Position numbers and translations under genes: made by a program. Below are positions 48,232 to 58,771 of a DNA stretch of 64,000 nucleotides, piece by piece. Under the pieces are notes generated by a model. It made no database searches, was not told the origin of the DNA, and saw only the letters and a program-made list of their open reading frames with translations. Source of the DNA: Thiotrichaceae bacterium (lineage in GTDB: Bacteria; Pseudomonadota; Gammaproteobacteria; SZUA-140); assembly GCA_002401765.2 (NCBI GenBank), contig NVTY02000086.1:1-64000 (forward strand). The letters are read 5' to 3'. Position 1 is the stretch's first letter, and each line of letters starts with the position of its first letter.

Positions 48232-48246
48232 GCACTAAAGTGGTGC
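48232..48246. promoter_or_regulatory. NtrC-like enhancer site
   Basis: GCACTAAAGTGGTGC is one change away from the NtrC consensus core (GCACTAAAATGGTGC). It lies about 100 bases upstream of the sigma-54 promoter, the usual enhancer position. A second weaker palindrome (TGGTGCG, then CGCACCA) overlaps it at 48241-48261. Confidence 0.72.
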
Positions 48247-48362
48247 GTCGCAAGCGCACCAACAGATGAGGGATGAAATCTGCGGGAAATTGCGTACACT
48301 ACAGGTTCATAACTAACAGCAGCCCACCCTAATTTACGGGCCATGGCTTAATGGGAAGAATC

Positions 48363-48608
48363 ATGATCGACGCTAAAACAGTAGAGGCGTTCGCCAGGCA
48401 TATTTCAGATGCGCTACCGCAAGGCGCGCAGGTGCTACAGCAGGATATTGAAAAGAATGTGCGCGCCGTGGTCAGTAGCGGCTTTGAAAAGCTGGATCTG
48501 GTATCGCGCGAAGAGTTTGAGGTGCAGAGTGCCGTGTTAATGCGCACCCGTGAAAAATTAGAGTCGCTTGAAAAACAGGTCGCGGCACTCGAGGCCAACG
48601 CCCAATAG
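48363..48608 (+). CDS. ubiK: Ubiquinone biosynthesis accessory factor UbiK
   Basis: The 81-residue protein is amphipathic helical (ARHISDALPQGAQVLQQDIEKNVRAVV) with a C-terminal coiled coil (REKLESLEKQVAALEA), the design of UbiK/YqiC. It assists the ubiquinone-making complex under oxygen. The start is at 48363 behind GGGAAGAA. The neighbour comM follows, as in pseudomonads. Confidence 0.88.
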   Translation: MIDAKTVEAFARHISDALPQGAQVLQQDIEKNVRAVVSSGFEKLDLVSREEFEVQSAVLMRTREKLESLEKQVAALEANAQ

Positions 48609-48668
48609 CATCATCATTAACCTGCCACAGGATGTGACAGGTTTGACATTCAGCAATGGAGTGCAAAT

Positions 48669-50183
48669 ATGTCACTTGCCACCCTTTATAGTCGAGCCCA
48701 GGCCGGGGTTAACGCCCCGCTGGTAACTGTTGAAGTACATCTCGCCAACGGACTGCCCGCGCTATCAATCGTTGGGCTTCCTGAAACCGCAGTCAAAGAG
48801 AGCAAAGACCGCGTACGCGGGGCACTGATCAATAGCCATTTTGAATTTCCAGCACGGCGCATCACCATCAACCTGGCCCCGGCGGACCTGCCCAAAGATG
48901 GTGGGCGCTATGATCTTGCGATTGCACTTGGCATCCTGGCGGCCTCTGGGCAGATTCCCAGCCAGCAACTGGGTGATTATGAGTTTATCGGTGAGCTCGC
49001 CTTAAGCGGCGAACTGCGCGCCGTACGCGGGGTGCTACCCGTTTCAATGCAGGCATGCGCAAGCGGTCGCATCCTGATGGTGCCAATCGAAAACAGCAAT
49101 GAGGCAGCGCTGGTTGAAGAGGCCACGGTGCTGGGCGCCCGCCACTTATTAGATGTCTGTGGCCATCTGCACGGTAATAACCGCCTTAAGCCCCATGTCT
49201 ATATCAATAACGGCGCCATTGAAAACGACTATCCTAATCTTTCCGATATCCGAGGCCAACACCATGCCAAACGTGCGCTGGAGATCTCCGCCGCTGGTGG
49301 CCATAGCTTATTGATGATTGGCCCACCCGGAACAGGTAAAAGCATGCTAGCGAGCCGCCTTCCCGGCATCCTACCTCGGATGAGCAAAAAAGAGGCGCTT
49401 GAATCAGCGGCAATCAATTCCATCAGCCACAACGGCTTTATCCCCGCGACACTCAACCAACGCCCCTTTCGCAGCCCTCATCACACCGCCTCAGGAGTGG
49501 CGCTAGTCGGCGGCGGCAGCCAACCACGGCCCGGTGAAATTTCATTATCGCATAACGGCGTGATGTTTTTGGATGAACTACCCGAATTTGACCGGCGCGT
49601 ATTAGAGGTGCTGCGTGAACCACTGGAATCAGGCAAGATCATCATCTCACGCGCGGCGCGTCAGGCAGAATTCCCCGCTCGATTTCAACTTATCGCGGCA
49701 ATGAACCCATGCCCCTGCGGTTATCTGGGTGATAAAAACGGGCGCTGCCAGTGCAGCCATGAGCAGGTTCGGCGCTATCGAGCGCGTATTTCAGGGCCGC
49801 TCTTAGACCGTATCGATATGCATATTGAAGTGCCAGCAGTGCCTTTTGAAGAGTTAAAAACACCGCCAGATCGCTCCGAAGATTTAAGCATGCAAGCAAG
49901 AGAGCGGGTGCAAACTGCGCGTGATTGCCAGCTAGCGCGCTGCGGTAAAGCCAATCATGCAATGGGGATACGAGATATCGAAAATAGCTGCCAACTCAGC
50001 ACAGAAAGCGCTCGCCTGCTAGAGCAGGCGAGCCAGCAACTAGGGCTTTCAGCGCGCGTCTATCACCGGATTTTAAAGGTTGCGCGTACCATTGCAGATT
50101 TAGCAGGTGTCGATGAGATCACCACACAACATATTAGTGAGGCAATCTCCTATCGCCGCCTTGATCGGCGAATGGCTAACTAG
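48669..50183 (+). CDS. comM: ComM/YifB family Mg-chelatase-like AAA+ ATPase
   Basis: The 504 residues have an N-terminal Lon-like domain (VEVHLANGLPALSIVGLPETAVKES), a Walker A (GPPGTGKS at about residue 216), Walker B (VMFLDELPEF), and a C-terminal domain with the zinc-finger-like NPCPCGYLGD and CQCS. ComM is a helicase that drives branch migration during natural transformation. The stop codon abuts a dispersed element. Confidence 0.95.
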   Translation: MSLATLYSRAQAGVNAPLVTVEVHLANGLPALSIVGLPETAVKESKDRVRGALINSHFEFPARRITINLAPADLPKDGGRYDLAIALGILAASGQIPSQQLGDYEFIGELALSGELRAVRGVLPVSMQACASGRILMVPIENSNEAALVEEATVLGARHLLDVCGHLHGNNRLKPHVYINNGAIENDYPNLSDIRGQHHAKRALEISAAGGHSLLMIGPPGTGKSMLASRLPGILPRMSKKEALESAAINSISHNGFIPATLNQRPFRSPHHTASGVALVGGGSQPRPGEISLSHNGVMFLDELPEFDRRVLEVLREPLESGKIIISRAARQAEFPARFQLIAAMNPCPCGYLGDKNGRCQCSHEQVRRYRARISGPLLDRIDMHIEVPAVPFEELKTPPDRSEDLSMQARERVQTARDCQLARCGKANHAMGIRDIENSCQLSTESARLLEQASQQLGLSARVYHRILKVARTIADLAGVDEITTQHISEAISYRRLDRRMAN

Positions 50184-50320
50184 AGACCTTTGCACGAGCC
50201 GGAATTTTGCTCTCTGACAAGGCAAAAGCGCACTGAATGAGGGAGTTTATAGCTATAAATGACCGATTGAGTACGCTTTTAACGCGGTCAGAGGGCAAAA
50301 GAACAATCGTGCAAAGGTCT
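50184..50320. repeat. Dispersed inverted-repeat element, copy C (best preserved)
   Basis: A 137-bp element with perfect 14-bp terminal inverted repeats (AGACCTTTGCACGA and TCGTGCAAAGGTCT). It starts immediately after the comM stop codon. Copies are at 5390-5523 and 30934-31043. It has no coding frame. The ends resemble those of IS elements, so it is probably a MITE; no target duplication is obvious (TAG versus TCA). Confidence 0.85.
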
Positions 50321-50328
50321 TCAATTAA

Positions 50329-50799
50329 TTACTTTGTTTCTGCCTTTTCTACCGCGTCACTAAGCTGCGTATTGACTCTGGCGCGAGCCAGGTTGATTTT
50401 ATGAGAGGCAATTTCTATTTCTTTGTCATCCACGTGTAAAAACAGCGTTAAAATCTCATCGGCCGCCTGGTCGCCGTAGCGGGTACTGATCTGATAAATA
50501 TAGAATTTTCCACTGAACACGGTGTTGACCATATTACTTTTAAAAGAATATTTCGTCATCAGGCCTAGCTTTTTCATATTGCCGTGCAAGAACCTCGCCC
50601 AGTGGCCTTGTTGATTCACCTCAAAAAGCGCAACAGCACCATCAAACTCACCATTTTGCAGCATTGAATAGTAACTTTCAGCGATGCGCATGGCCTCATC
50701 TTCATCACCGACGGGCACATTACCAGTACAGCCACTCAATGCCATCAACAGCGCAATCAGTGGCAATGAAAAACGTTTTAAACAGGTGTTGAAAATCAT
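50329..50799 (-). CDS. Lipoprotein with NTF2-like/DUF4019-type domain
   Basis: A signal peptide and lipobox (LLMALSGC) precede a 130-residue domain beginning EAMRIAESYYSMLQNGEFDGAVALFE, typical of small NTF2-like periplasmic proteins. The start at 50799 follows GGGAGAA. The function is unknown. It stands alone between comM and the response regulator. Confidence 0.7.
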   Translation of the reverse strand: MIFNTCLKRFSLPLIALLMALSGCTGNVPVGDEDEAMRIAESYYSMLQNGEFDGAVALFEVNQQGHWARFLHGNMKKLGLMTKYSFKSNMVNTVFSGKFYIYQISTRYGDQAADEILTLFLHVDDKEIEIASHKINLARARVNTQLSDAVEKAETK

Positions 50800-50941
50800 G
50801 ATTTCTCCCAAACGGTGCAAAAATGTCTGGGCGTGATTATAGGCAAATCTCGGCGGTAATTATACTGCTATCAAACCCTCTTATTTGTTGCGGGGCTATG
50901 TTTTCTGTGTTGTCAGCTCAAACAGCTCAATTTCCAAGGTA

Positions 50942-51352
50942 TCAGGCCGTCGCTTCCATATGGTCAAGCAAAATTGTTTGGATTGACTGAGACAGGCTCA
51001 TCGGATCAAACGGCTTAGGAATAACATCCAGTGCCCCCATCGCCTTAAAGTCTGCCACTTCATGCGGCTGAACCTTGGCCGTCATGAAAATCACTGGCGT
51101 ATCGACAAAATCGCGCTCTTTACGCAATGCTTCCAGTGTACTGGGACCATCCATCCCCGGCATCATCACATCAAGTAAAATAACATCCGGGTTAAACGAC
51201 TTAATTTCATCGAGATGATCCATCGCATCACTACCAGAATTATAAATCTGAACCTCAAAGCCGCCAACCGCTTCTAACGCCACCCGAGCCACCGCTTGAA
51301 TATCGGGCTCATCTTCGACATAGAGTACCCGTTCTATGTTTGCTTCACTCAT
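50942..51352 (-). CDS. Single-domain response regulator (CheY-like)
   Basis: The 136-residue receiver has the acidic pair (VEDEPD), phosphoacceptor Asp61 (LLDVMMPGMDG), the switch Thr (MTAK) and the Lys-Pro near the end (IPKPFDP). No output domain is present, so it must act by protein contact. No histidine kinase lies nearby. Confidence 0.9.
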   Translation of the reverse strand: MSEANIERVLYVEDEPDIQAVARVALEAVGGFEVQIYNSGSDAMDHLDEIKSFNPDVILLDVMMPGMDGPSTLEALRKERDFVDTPVIFMTAKVQPHEVADFKAMGALDVIPKPFDPMSLSQSIQTILLDHMEATA

Positions 51353-51669
51353 TGCATACTCCTTCTCTCATAAATAAACAGGCATTCATTCGACTGGCGA
51401 ACTTTGCTCACTTTTATCGCTAGCATGAATTATCGAAGAATTACGGAAGGCTTGCTGGTTTTCAGCAGATCTGATGTTTCATCACCCATCAGCATCCTTG
51501 CATAACAACTCAATGGCTTAGGTTTTTGTTTAATCCATTAAACGCCCAAATGTTCTTGCTTCAACTCAGTTATCGACAGAGTCTTCGCCATTCTTAACCC
51601 ACTGAGCCGAAATACTCAAAAATATAATAACCCACTGAATAGGTTGACGATTTAAAATTATAACGGCAC
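51353..51669. other. Gene-free interval
   Basis: The 317 bases between the response regulator and PPi-PFK genes (both on the minus strand) contain no ORF, repeat or clear terminator. AT-rich TATAATA-like patches could be promoter parts of the response regulator gene. Confidence 0.4.
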
Positions 51670-52935
51670 TCACTTCACTTTAAAATTGGTATTAAGGCGC
51701 TTTTTAACGGCCACTTTTTTCAGCTGAACATACTGCGGCAGGCCATTTTTATAAGGAGGATAATCTTCACCCTTAATCAATGGCGCAAGATAAGTACGAC
51801 AGCGAGGAGTGATGCCAAAACCATCTTTGGTAATAAAACTCGCTGGCATCATTTTCTCAACATTAGCAACGCGGGACAGTTTAGCCTCGCCTATTTTCCA
51901 ACGATATGGGGCGTTAGAGGTGCGCACGATCGTTGTCATCACCGCATTTTTCCCTGCCAATGCGAATTCAACCGCCGCCTTACCAACGGCATAAGCCTGC
52001 TCAACATCGGTTTTCGAGGCGATATGCCGCGCCGCGCGTTGCAGATAATCGGCCACTGCCCAGTGGTATTTGTAACCCAGCTTCGATTTAATCAATTCTG
52101 CCACCACTGGCGCCGCGCCCCCGAGCTGCGCATGCCCAAAGGCATCTTTTGTACCAGACTCTGCCAGAAACTGCCCCGTTGAATGACGCACCCCTTCGGA
52201 GACGACAATCGCGCAATAGCCATACTTCTTAACACACTCTTTTACTTTAGCGAGAAACTTGGCCTGATTAAAACGCAGCTCTGGAAAGAGGATAATATGC
52301 GGTGCATCCCCCTTGTTCTCCGCCGCAAGGCCACCGGCTGCGGCGATCCATCCGGCATGGCGCCCCATTACTTCCATCACAAAAACTTTAGTGGATGATT
52401 TACACATGGAGGCAACATCAAAGCCCGCTTCGCGAATCGAAACCGCCACATATTTAGCAACCGAGCCAAAACCAGGGCAATTGTCAGTGAGCGGCAGATC
52501 ATTATCAACGGTTTTAGGGATGCCGATACAGGTGATCGGATAGCCCAGTTCCTTTGATATTTGTGACACCTTATGGGTCGTATCCTGAGAGTCACCGCCG
52601 CCATTGTAGAAAAAATAACCGATATTGTGCGCCTTAAAGACCGCGATCAAACGCTCATACTCTGCGCGGTTCTCATCAAGCCCCTTCAGTTTGTAGCGAC
52701 AGGAGCCAAATGCACCGCTGGGAGTATGACGCAGCGCGGCGATAGCGCGGGCCGACTCTTTGCTAGTATCAATCAGCTCTTCAGTCAGTGCACCGATGAT
52801 GCCATCACGCCCGGCATACACCTTACCCATTTTATCTTTATGCTGACGGGCTGTCTCAATCACACCGCAGGCACTGGCATTGATCACCGCAGTGACCCCA
52901 CCAGACTGTGCATAAAAGGCATTTTTCTTTGACAT
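51670..52935 (-). CDS. pfp: 6-phosphofructokinase, probably pyrophosphate-dependent
   Basis: The 421-residue enzyme is of the PFK family. GGGDSQDT at residues 112-119 forms the phosphoryl-donor site, and PKTVDND at 140-146 has lysine where ATP-dependent enzymes have glycine, which indicates pyrophosphate use. Such enzymes are reversible and work in both glycolysis and gluconeogenesis or the Calvin cycle in methane and sulfur oxidisers. Divergent from adk. Confidence 0.9.
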   Translation of the reverse strand: MSKKNAFYAQSGGVTAVINASACGVIETARQHKDKMGKVYAGRDGIIGALTEELIDTSKESARAIAALRHTPSGAFGSCRYKLKGLDENRAEYERLIAVFKAHNIGYFFYNGGGDSQDTTHKVSQISKELGYPITCIGIPKTVDNDLPLTDNCPGFGSVAKYVAVSIREAGFDVASMCKSSTKVFVMEVMGRHAGWIAAAGGLAAENKGDAPHIILFPELRFNQAKFLAKVKECVKKYGYCAIVVSEGVRHSTGQFLAESGTKDAFGHAQLGGAAPVVAELIKSKLGYKYHWAVADYLQRAARHIASKTDVEQAYAVGKAAVEFALAGKNAVMTTIVRTSNAPYRWKIGEAKLSRVANVEKMMPASFITKDGFGITPRCRTYLAPLIKGEDYPPYKNGLPQYVQLKKVAVKKRLNTNFKVK

Positions 52936-53181
52936 TAACAGCTCCTGGTTTTGAATACGACACCGCGTTTATTGAACCAATAAACGTGAGTAAATCAGAC
53001 AAGCCAACCGAATGAAAACTATGACCTACCGTTGACTTAACCATGTCAGTAAAGTAGTTTTACCATCGATGACAGGGTTTCGCCAGCACCGCAATACTGC
53101 ACTCACGTGGTCAGGCATAACCTTATGGAAATTAAAGACAAAATAATAAACATCAGACATCCATCTGATTAGGATCAATGA

Positions 53182-54393
53182 ATGAAAATTGTACTGCTAG
53201 GCGCACCAGGCTCAGGAAAAGGCACTCAGGCTAAACAGCTGACCACCCAGTATGGTGTCCCACAGATTTCAACAGGCGATCTACTGCGTGCAGCGGTTAA
53301 GGCTGGCTCGCTTCTAGGCGTACAGGCCAAAGCAGCAATGGATGCTGGACGGCTGGTGTCAGATGAAATCGTACTCGCCATGATCAAAGAGCGCCTGGCA
53401 CAACCGGATGCCAAAAATGGCTTTATTCTGGATGGTTTTCCACGCAACATCCCGCAAGCCGAAGCGCTGGACATTATGCTGGATAAAGTCAACCAGCCGC
53501 TACAGAGTGCACTACTGATTGACGTTGATTTTGACTCCCTGATTCAACGCCTAACCGGCCGCCGCACCTGTGAATCATGTGGCCAGATGTACAACATTTA
53601 TACCTCACCGTCTAAATTAGATGATCAGTGCGACAAATGCGGCGGCAACCTGCATCATCGTACGGATGACAATGAAGAGACTATCGGCAATCGACTACGT
53701 GTTTATGAAGCGCAAACTGCGCCACTCATTGGTTACTACAAAGCACAAAACCGATTGCGTACCATCGAGGGCATTGGCGACATTAGCGATATTTTCAGCG
53801 CCGTTTGTAAAGTGACCAAAGAACTGCCCGACAGGGTCGAATTCACGCTACCCATCATTGAAGACTTAACCACAGGCACGCCTGTAGCAGCAAAACCAGC
53901 GGTGATTAAGCGCAAAATAAAGGCGCCAGCGCCAATGGCTGAAAAAGCAGCAGCAACTAAAATCACACCTAAAAAGAAGGCGACAGGCAAAAAGAAAGCC
54001 ATGGTGAAGAAAATAGCCGTGAAAAAGCCAGCGACTAAGAAAGCCCCAGCCAAAAAGGCCGTTAAAAAGGAAGTCGTCACTAAAAAGGCAACCACAAAGA
54101 AGAAAGCGATCACTAAGGCAAAAACCACCGCCAAAAAGAAAGTGACGGCGAAGAAAAAGGTTGTCACCCAGAAAAAAACAATAAAGAAAGCCACTGCAAA
54201 GAAAGCCCCCGCGAAAAAATCAGCCGTTAAAAAGAAAATAGTGGCGGCCAAAAAGAAAGCCATTAAAAAGGTGGCCTCTAAAAAGAAGACGGCGGTCAAG
54301 AAAAAGGTCGCTACTAAGAAAAAAGCAGCGGTGAAAAAGCCGAGCACTAAAAAGACAGCAGCGGCAAAGAAAAAAGGCGCTAAGCGACGATAA
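53182..54393 (+). CDS. adk: Adenylate kinase fused to a lysine/alanine-rich histone H1-like tail
   Basis: Residues 1-215 are a complete adenylate kinase: P-loop GAPGSGKGT (8-16), STGDLLR, DGFPRN (84-89) and a zinc-type LID with Cys130, Cys133, Cys150 and Cys153. A linker (216-240) leads to a tail of about 160 residues built almost only of K, A, T, V, I and P (KKATGKKK, KKAPAKKAVKK), ending KKKGAKRR. That is like histone H1 or the AlgP-type DNA-binding tails. Normal Adk is about 215 residues. The frame is intact and there is no internal stop or start that would separate the tail. Confidence 0.95.
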   Translation: MKIVLLGAPGSGKGTQAKQLTTQYGVPQISTGDLLRAAVKAGSLLGVQAKAAMDAGRLVSDEIVLAMIKERLAQPDAKNGFILDGFPRNIPQAEALDIMLDKVNQPLQSALLIDVDFDSLIQRLTGRRTCESCGQMYNIYTSPSKLDDQCDKCGGNLHHRTDDNEETIGNRLRVYEAQTAPLIGYYKAQNRLRTIEGIGDISDIFSAVCKVTKELPDRVEFTLPIIEDLTTGTPVAAKPAVIKRKIKAPAPMAEKAAATKITPKKKATGKKKAMVKKIAVKKPATKKAPAKKAVKKEVVTKKATTKKKAITKAKTTAKKKVTAKKKVVTQKKTIKKATAKKAPAKKSAVKKKIVAAKKKAIKKVASKKKTAVKKKVATKKKAAVKKPSTKKTAAAKKKGAKRR

Positions 54394-55458
<1,065 letters not shown>

Positions 55459-55551
55459 CCGCTCTATTTTATGGTGCACCAGCTATGATGGCTTTTCTGC
55501 TATCATCCTGCGCTATTCAACGAAGTTCAATTCGGTTATCAAGGACTACTT

Positions 55552-56226
55552 ATGTCTAATTATGTCTATCGCATGTTTGGCGGCTCACCCATGCAACCGC
55601 TGCAAGACCACATGGCACAAGTTCACCTGTGCGCCTCAGAGCTGGTCATCTTTTTTGAGGCAGTGATTGACCAGGACAGCGCGCGTATTCAAGCAGCACA
55701 AGCAGCAATAGTCGACTTCGAACACGAGGCTGACAAATTAAAAAAGTCGCTTCGTCTCAGCCTGCCTAAGGGGATGTTTCTACCGGTATCACGCCATGAT
55801 CTCCTAGATATGTTGACGATGCAGGACAATATCGCCAACAAAAGTAAAGATATTGCTGGCCTGATGCTGGGGCGCCAGATGGTGCTACCAGAAAGTATCG
55901 CAGCACTTTTTCTGACCTATGTAAAACGTAGTATCGATGCCATCGCCCAGGCCGACACCGCCATTAACGAACTGGATGAGCTGGTTGAGACCGGTTTCCG
56001 TGGGCGTGAAGTTAAAGTGGTTCAGAAGATGATCACAACCTTGAATCAGATTGAAAGTGACACCGATGCGATTCAGATTCAGATTCGCGCCATCATGTTT
56101 AAAATCGAAACAGACCTACCGCCCATTGATGCCATGTTTATCTATCGCATCATCGAGTGGGTCGGCGACCTTGCTGATCTTGCTCAGCGTGTCGGCAGTC
56201 GCTTGCAGTTGATGCTGGCCAAATAA
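55552..56226 (+). CDS. DUF47/PhoU-like Pit accessory protein
   Basis: The 224-residue all-helical protein (EAVIDQDSARIQAAQAAIVDFEHEADKLKK) has the DUF47 pattern with acidic E/D-x3-D metal-binding helices (FEHEADKLK, IESDTDAIQIQIR). Such proteins are encoded beside PiT transporters and are thought to regulate them. The pit start is 22 bases downstream. Confidence 0.9.
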   Translation: MSNYVYRMFGGSPMQPLQDHMAQVHLCASELVIFFEAVIDQDSARIQAAQAAIVDFEHEADKLKKSLRLSLPKGMFLPVSRHDLLDMLTMQDNIANKSKDIAGLMLGRQMVLPESIAALFLTYVKRSIDAIAQADTAINELDELVETGFRGREVKVVQKMITTLNQIESDTDAIQIQIRAIMFKIETDLPPIDAMFIYRIIEWVGDLADLAQRVGSRLQLMLAK

Positions 56227-56248
56227 ATTTAGGAAGAGGTCGTCGCTC

Positions 56249-57502
56249 GTGGAATACGCATATACTTTTATTGTTCTGGCCTGCATCTTTGGCTTTTTCA
56301 TGGCATGGGGCATTGGCGCTAATGATGTCGCCAACGCAATGGGTACCTCTGTCGGCTCTGGTGCCATCACCATTAAACAGGCGATTATTATCGCCGCGAT
56401 CTTTGAATTCAGTGGTGCGTTACTCGCCGGTGGCGAGGTCACAGAGACCATTCGCAAAGGGATGATCGATACGTCTTCGATTGCCAGCACCCCAGAGCTA
56501 CTGGTGTATGGCATGCTAGCCGCACTACTTGCTGCGGCAGTGTGGTTATTAGTCGCCTCTTATCATGGCTGGCCAGTCTCAACGACTCATTCGATTGTCG
56601 GCGCGATTGTCGGTTTTGCCGCGGTTGGTATCGGCATGGAAGCGGTGATGTGGGGCAAAGTTGGCACCATTGCGATGAGCTGGATTATCTCGCCGCTCAT
56701 TGCGGGGGTGCTCGCCTACACGCTCTTTATGAGCGTGCAAAAGCTGATCATTGATACCGACGATCCGTTTGCCAACGCTAAACGCTATGTGCCGTTCTAT
56801 ATTTTTCTGGTCGGCTTTATTATTTCACTGGTCACCATGTTTAAAGGGCTCAAGCACGTTGGACTTGAGCTAACCACCGTTCAGGCCTATCTGTTCTCGG
56901 CAATGATTGGTGTTTGCATGGCGTTGATCAGTAAGTATTTCATCAACCGCATCAAGCACGACCCCTCTGCAGATAAAGATTTTCACTACACCAATGTCGA
57001 AAAAGTCTTTGCGGTGTTGATGATTGTGACCGCCTGTGCGATGGCCTTTGCACATGGCTCAAACGATGTGGCCAATGCCGTTGGCCCGATTGCAGCGATT
57101 GTCAGCATTGTTGGTAGTGGTGGTGAGATTGCCGCGAAATCGGCGCTGCCAATCTGGGTTCTCATGCTGGGTGGTGTTGGCATCGTGATTGGGCTGGTGA
57201 CCTATGGCCATCGAGTAATTGCTACCATCGGCTCTAACATTACCGAGCTGACACCTAGCCGTGGTTTTGCGGCAACGTTGGCGGCAGCGACTACCGTAGT
57301 GGTCGCCTCTGGCACGGGCATGCCAATCTCAACCACCCATACATTGGTGGGTGGCGTATTAGGCGTGGGGTTGGCGCGCGGTATAGGCGCGCTTAACATG
57401 CGCGTGATTCGCACCATCTTTATGTCGTGGGTGATCACATTGCCAGCAGGCGCGGGGCTTGCGATCCTCTTTTTCTTTATTTTGAAGGCAATCTTTGAAT
57501 AA
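56249..57502 (+). CDS. pit: Inorganic phosphate transporter, PiT family
   Basis: The 417-residue protein has about ten helices in two repeats, each with the PiT signature: GANDVANAMGT near the N-terminus and GSNDVANAVGP in the second half. It imports metal phosphate by proton or cation symport. The start is GTG at 56249, with a GAGG site 9 bases upstream. Confidence 0.94.
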   Translation: MEYAYTFIVLACIFGFFMAWGIGANDVANAMGTSVGSGAITIKQAIIIAAIFEFSGALLAGGEVTETIRKGMIDTSSIASTPELLVYGMLAALLAAAVWLLVASYHGWPVSTTHSIVGAIVGFAAVGIGMEAVMWGKVGTIAMSWIISPLIAGVLAYTLFMSVQKLIIDTDDPFANAKRYVPFYIFLVGFIISLVTMFKGLKHVGLELTTVQAYLFSAMIGVCMALISKYFINRIKHDPSADKDFHYTNVEKVFAVLMIVTACAMAFAHGSNDVANAVGPIAAIVSIVGSGGEIAAKSALPIWVLMLGGVGIVIGLVTYGHRVIATIGSNITELTPSRGFAATLAAATTVVVASGTGMPISTTHTLVGGVLGVGLARGIGALNMRVIRTIFMSWVITLPAGAGLAILFFFILKAIFE

Positions 57503-57530
57503 TTGGGAATAACGGGATGGGTGTTCATTA

Positions 57531-58379
57531 ATGTCTTCACTGTTTGATTTTGATGCCAAGCCGGATGCCTATGCGGTGATGGGCAACCCCATCTCGCATA
57601 GCAAATCACCGCTGATTCATACTGAGTTTGCCAAACAGACTCAGCAGCGCCTCAACTACAGCGCCATTCAGGTCGATGCGGGTGGTTTTGAACAAGCCGT
57701 CGGTAATTTTCGTGCCAACGGTGGCAAAGGGCTGAATATCACCGTGCCGTTTAAACAGGAGGCATGGGAGTTTGTCGATGAACATAGCGAGCGCGCAATT
57801 CAAGCAGGCGCGGTGAATACCATCAGTTTTAATGACGATGGGCGTTGCGTGGGTGATAACACCGATGGCGTAGGGCTAGTACGTGATCTAATCGACAACC
57901 ATTCCGTTGAACTGGCGGGTAAACGTATTTTGATACTCGGCGCAGGTGGCGCAGTACGTGGCGTACTCGGGCCGATGTTGGCGCTGCAACCATCGGCAAT
58001 AGTGATCGCCAATCGCACCGAAGAGAAGGCAGTTGCGCTTGCAGATGAATTTGATCGAGGTGAGCAGCTACGCGGCTGCGGCTTTCCATCGATTGATGAC
58101 CAGCCCTTTGACCTGATTATCAATGGCACTGCTGCCAGCCTACAGGGTGAGCTGCCGCCCATCCCAACCACCGCCATCAGTAACAGCACCTGCTGTTACG
58201 ACATGATGTATGGCAAAGCGCCCACGGTCTTTATGGCCTGGGCGTCTGAACACGGCGCGCTAAAAGTACTCGATGGCCTCGGCATGTTGGTAGAGCAAGC
58301 GGCAGAATCTTTTTTTATCTGGCGCGGGGTACGGCCTGATACGAGTGAGGTGATTGCGTCGGTGAAGGCGGGGTTGTAG
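57531..58379 (+). CDS. aroE: Shikimate dehydrogenase
   Basis: AroE reduces 3-dehydroshikimate with NADPH in the aromatic pathway. The 282 residues include the substrate site NPISHSKSP, the catalytic lysine in NITVPFKQ, the Rossmann GAGGAVRGVLGP and the NADPH-selecting ANRTEEKA. It is 29 bases from pit on the same strand. Confidence 0.97.
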   Translation: MSSLFDFDAKPDAYAVMGNPISHSKSPLIHTEFAKQTQQRLNYSAIQVDAGGFEQAVGNFRANGGKGLNITVPFKQEAWEFVDEHSERAIQAGAVNTISFNDDGRCVGDNTDGVGLVRDLIDNHSVELAGKRILILGAGGAVRGVLGPMLALQPSAIVIANRTEEKAVALADEFDRGEQLRGCGFPSIDDQPFDLIINGTAASLQGELPPIPTTAISNSTCCYDMMYGKAPTVFMAWASEHGALKVLDGLGMLVEQAAESFFIWRGVRPDTSEVIASVKAGL

Positions 58380-58771
58380 TGTTTGTTAGTATTGTAAGCT
58401 GACAAAGTTCAGACAGTGCCTGTTTGGTTAGCGCTTGCTCAATATTCATCAGCGGTTATTGTAGCAAGTTGTCTGTCAGTTATAGTCAGTGGTAGGTGGC
58501 TATCGACCCAAATCGGACACCAGTGTTATAGACTGTCGCTAAACGTCGTCATCCGTCATACTGGCGTAGGTGACCGAAGGAAATGCCCTCGGGTACCGGT
58601 ATCCAGAGACCACTAAACTAGCAGCGCTAATTGCTGGTACTTTAAGCGCTTACGCAGGTTCATAGTAAAAAACATGCCTCATCGGAATACCGGCTGCACT
58701 GTTATTTTTGATTATAAATTTAATCACTATAAGTAAAGATTTGAGCGATTAAGACCCTTTCGGTGTAGATA
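58380..58771. other. Gene-free interval at the edge of the defence island
   Basis: The 392 bases after aroE hold no convincing gene, repeat or tRNA. Composition shifts toward AT near 58700. This is the likely left boundary of the accessory island; no attachment site was recognised. Confidence 0.4.

Noticed and set aside
53950-54390. Tail of adk considered as a separate histone-like gene
   Set aside because: There is no stop, no ribosome site and no start between the kinase and the tail; the frame is continuous.
58416-58616. 66-codon ORF after aroE
   Set aside because: It has no ribosome site, its composition is not coding-like, and it matches no family I know.
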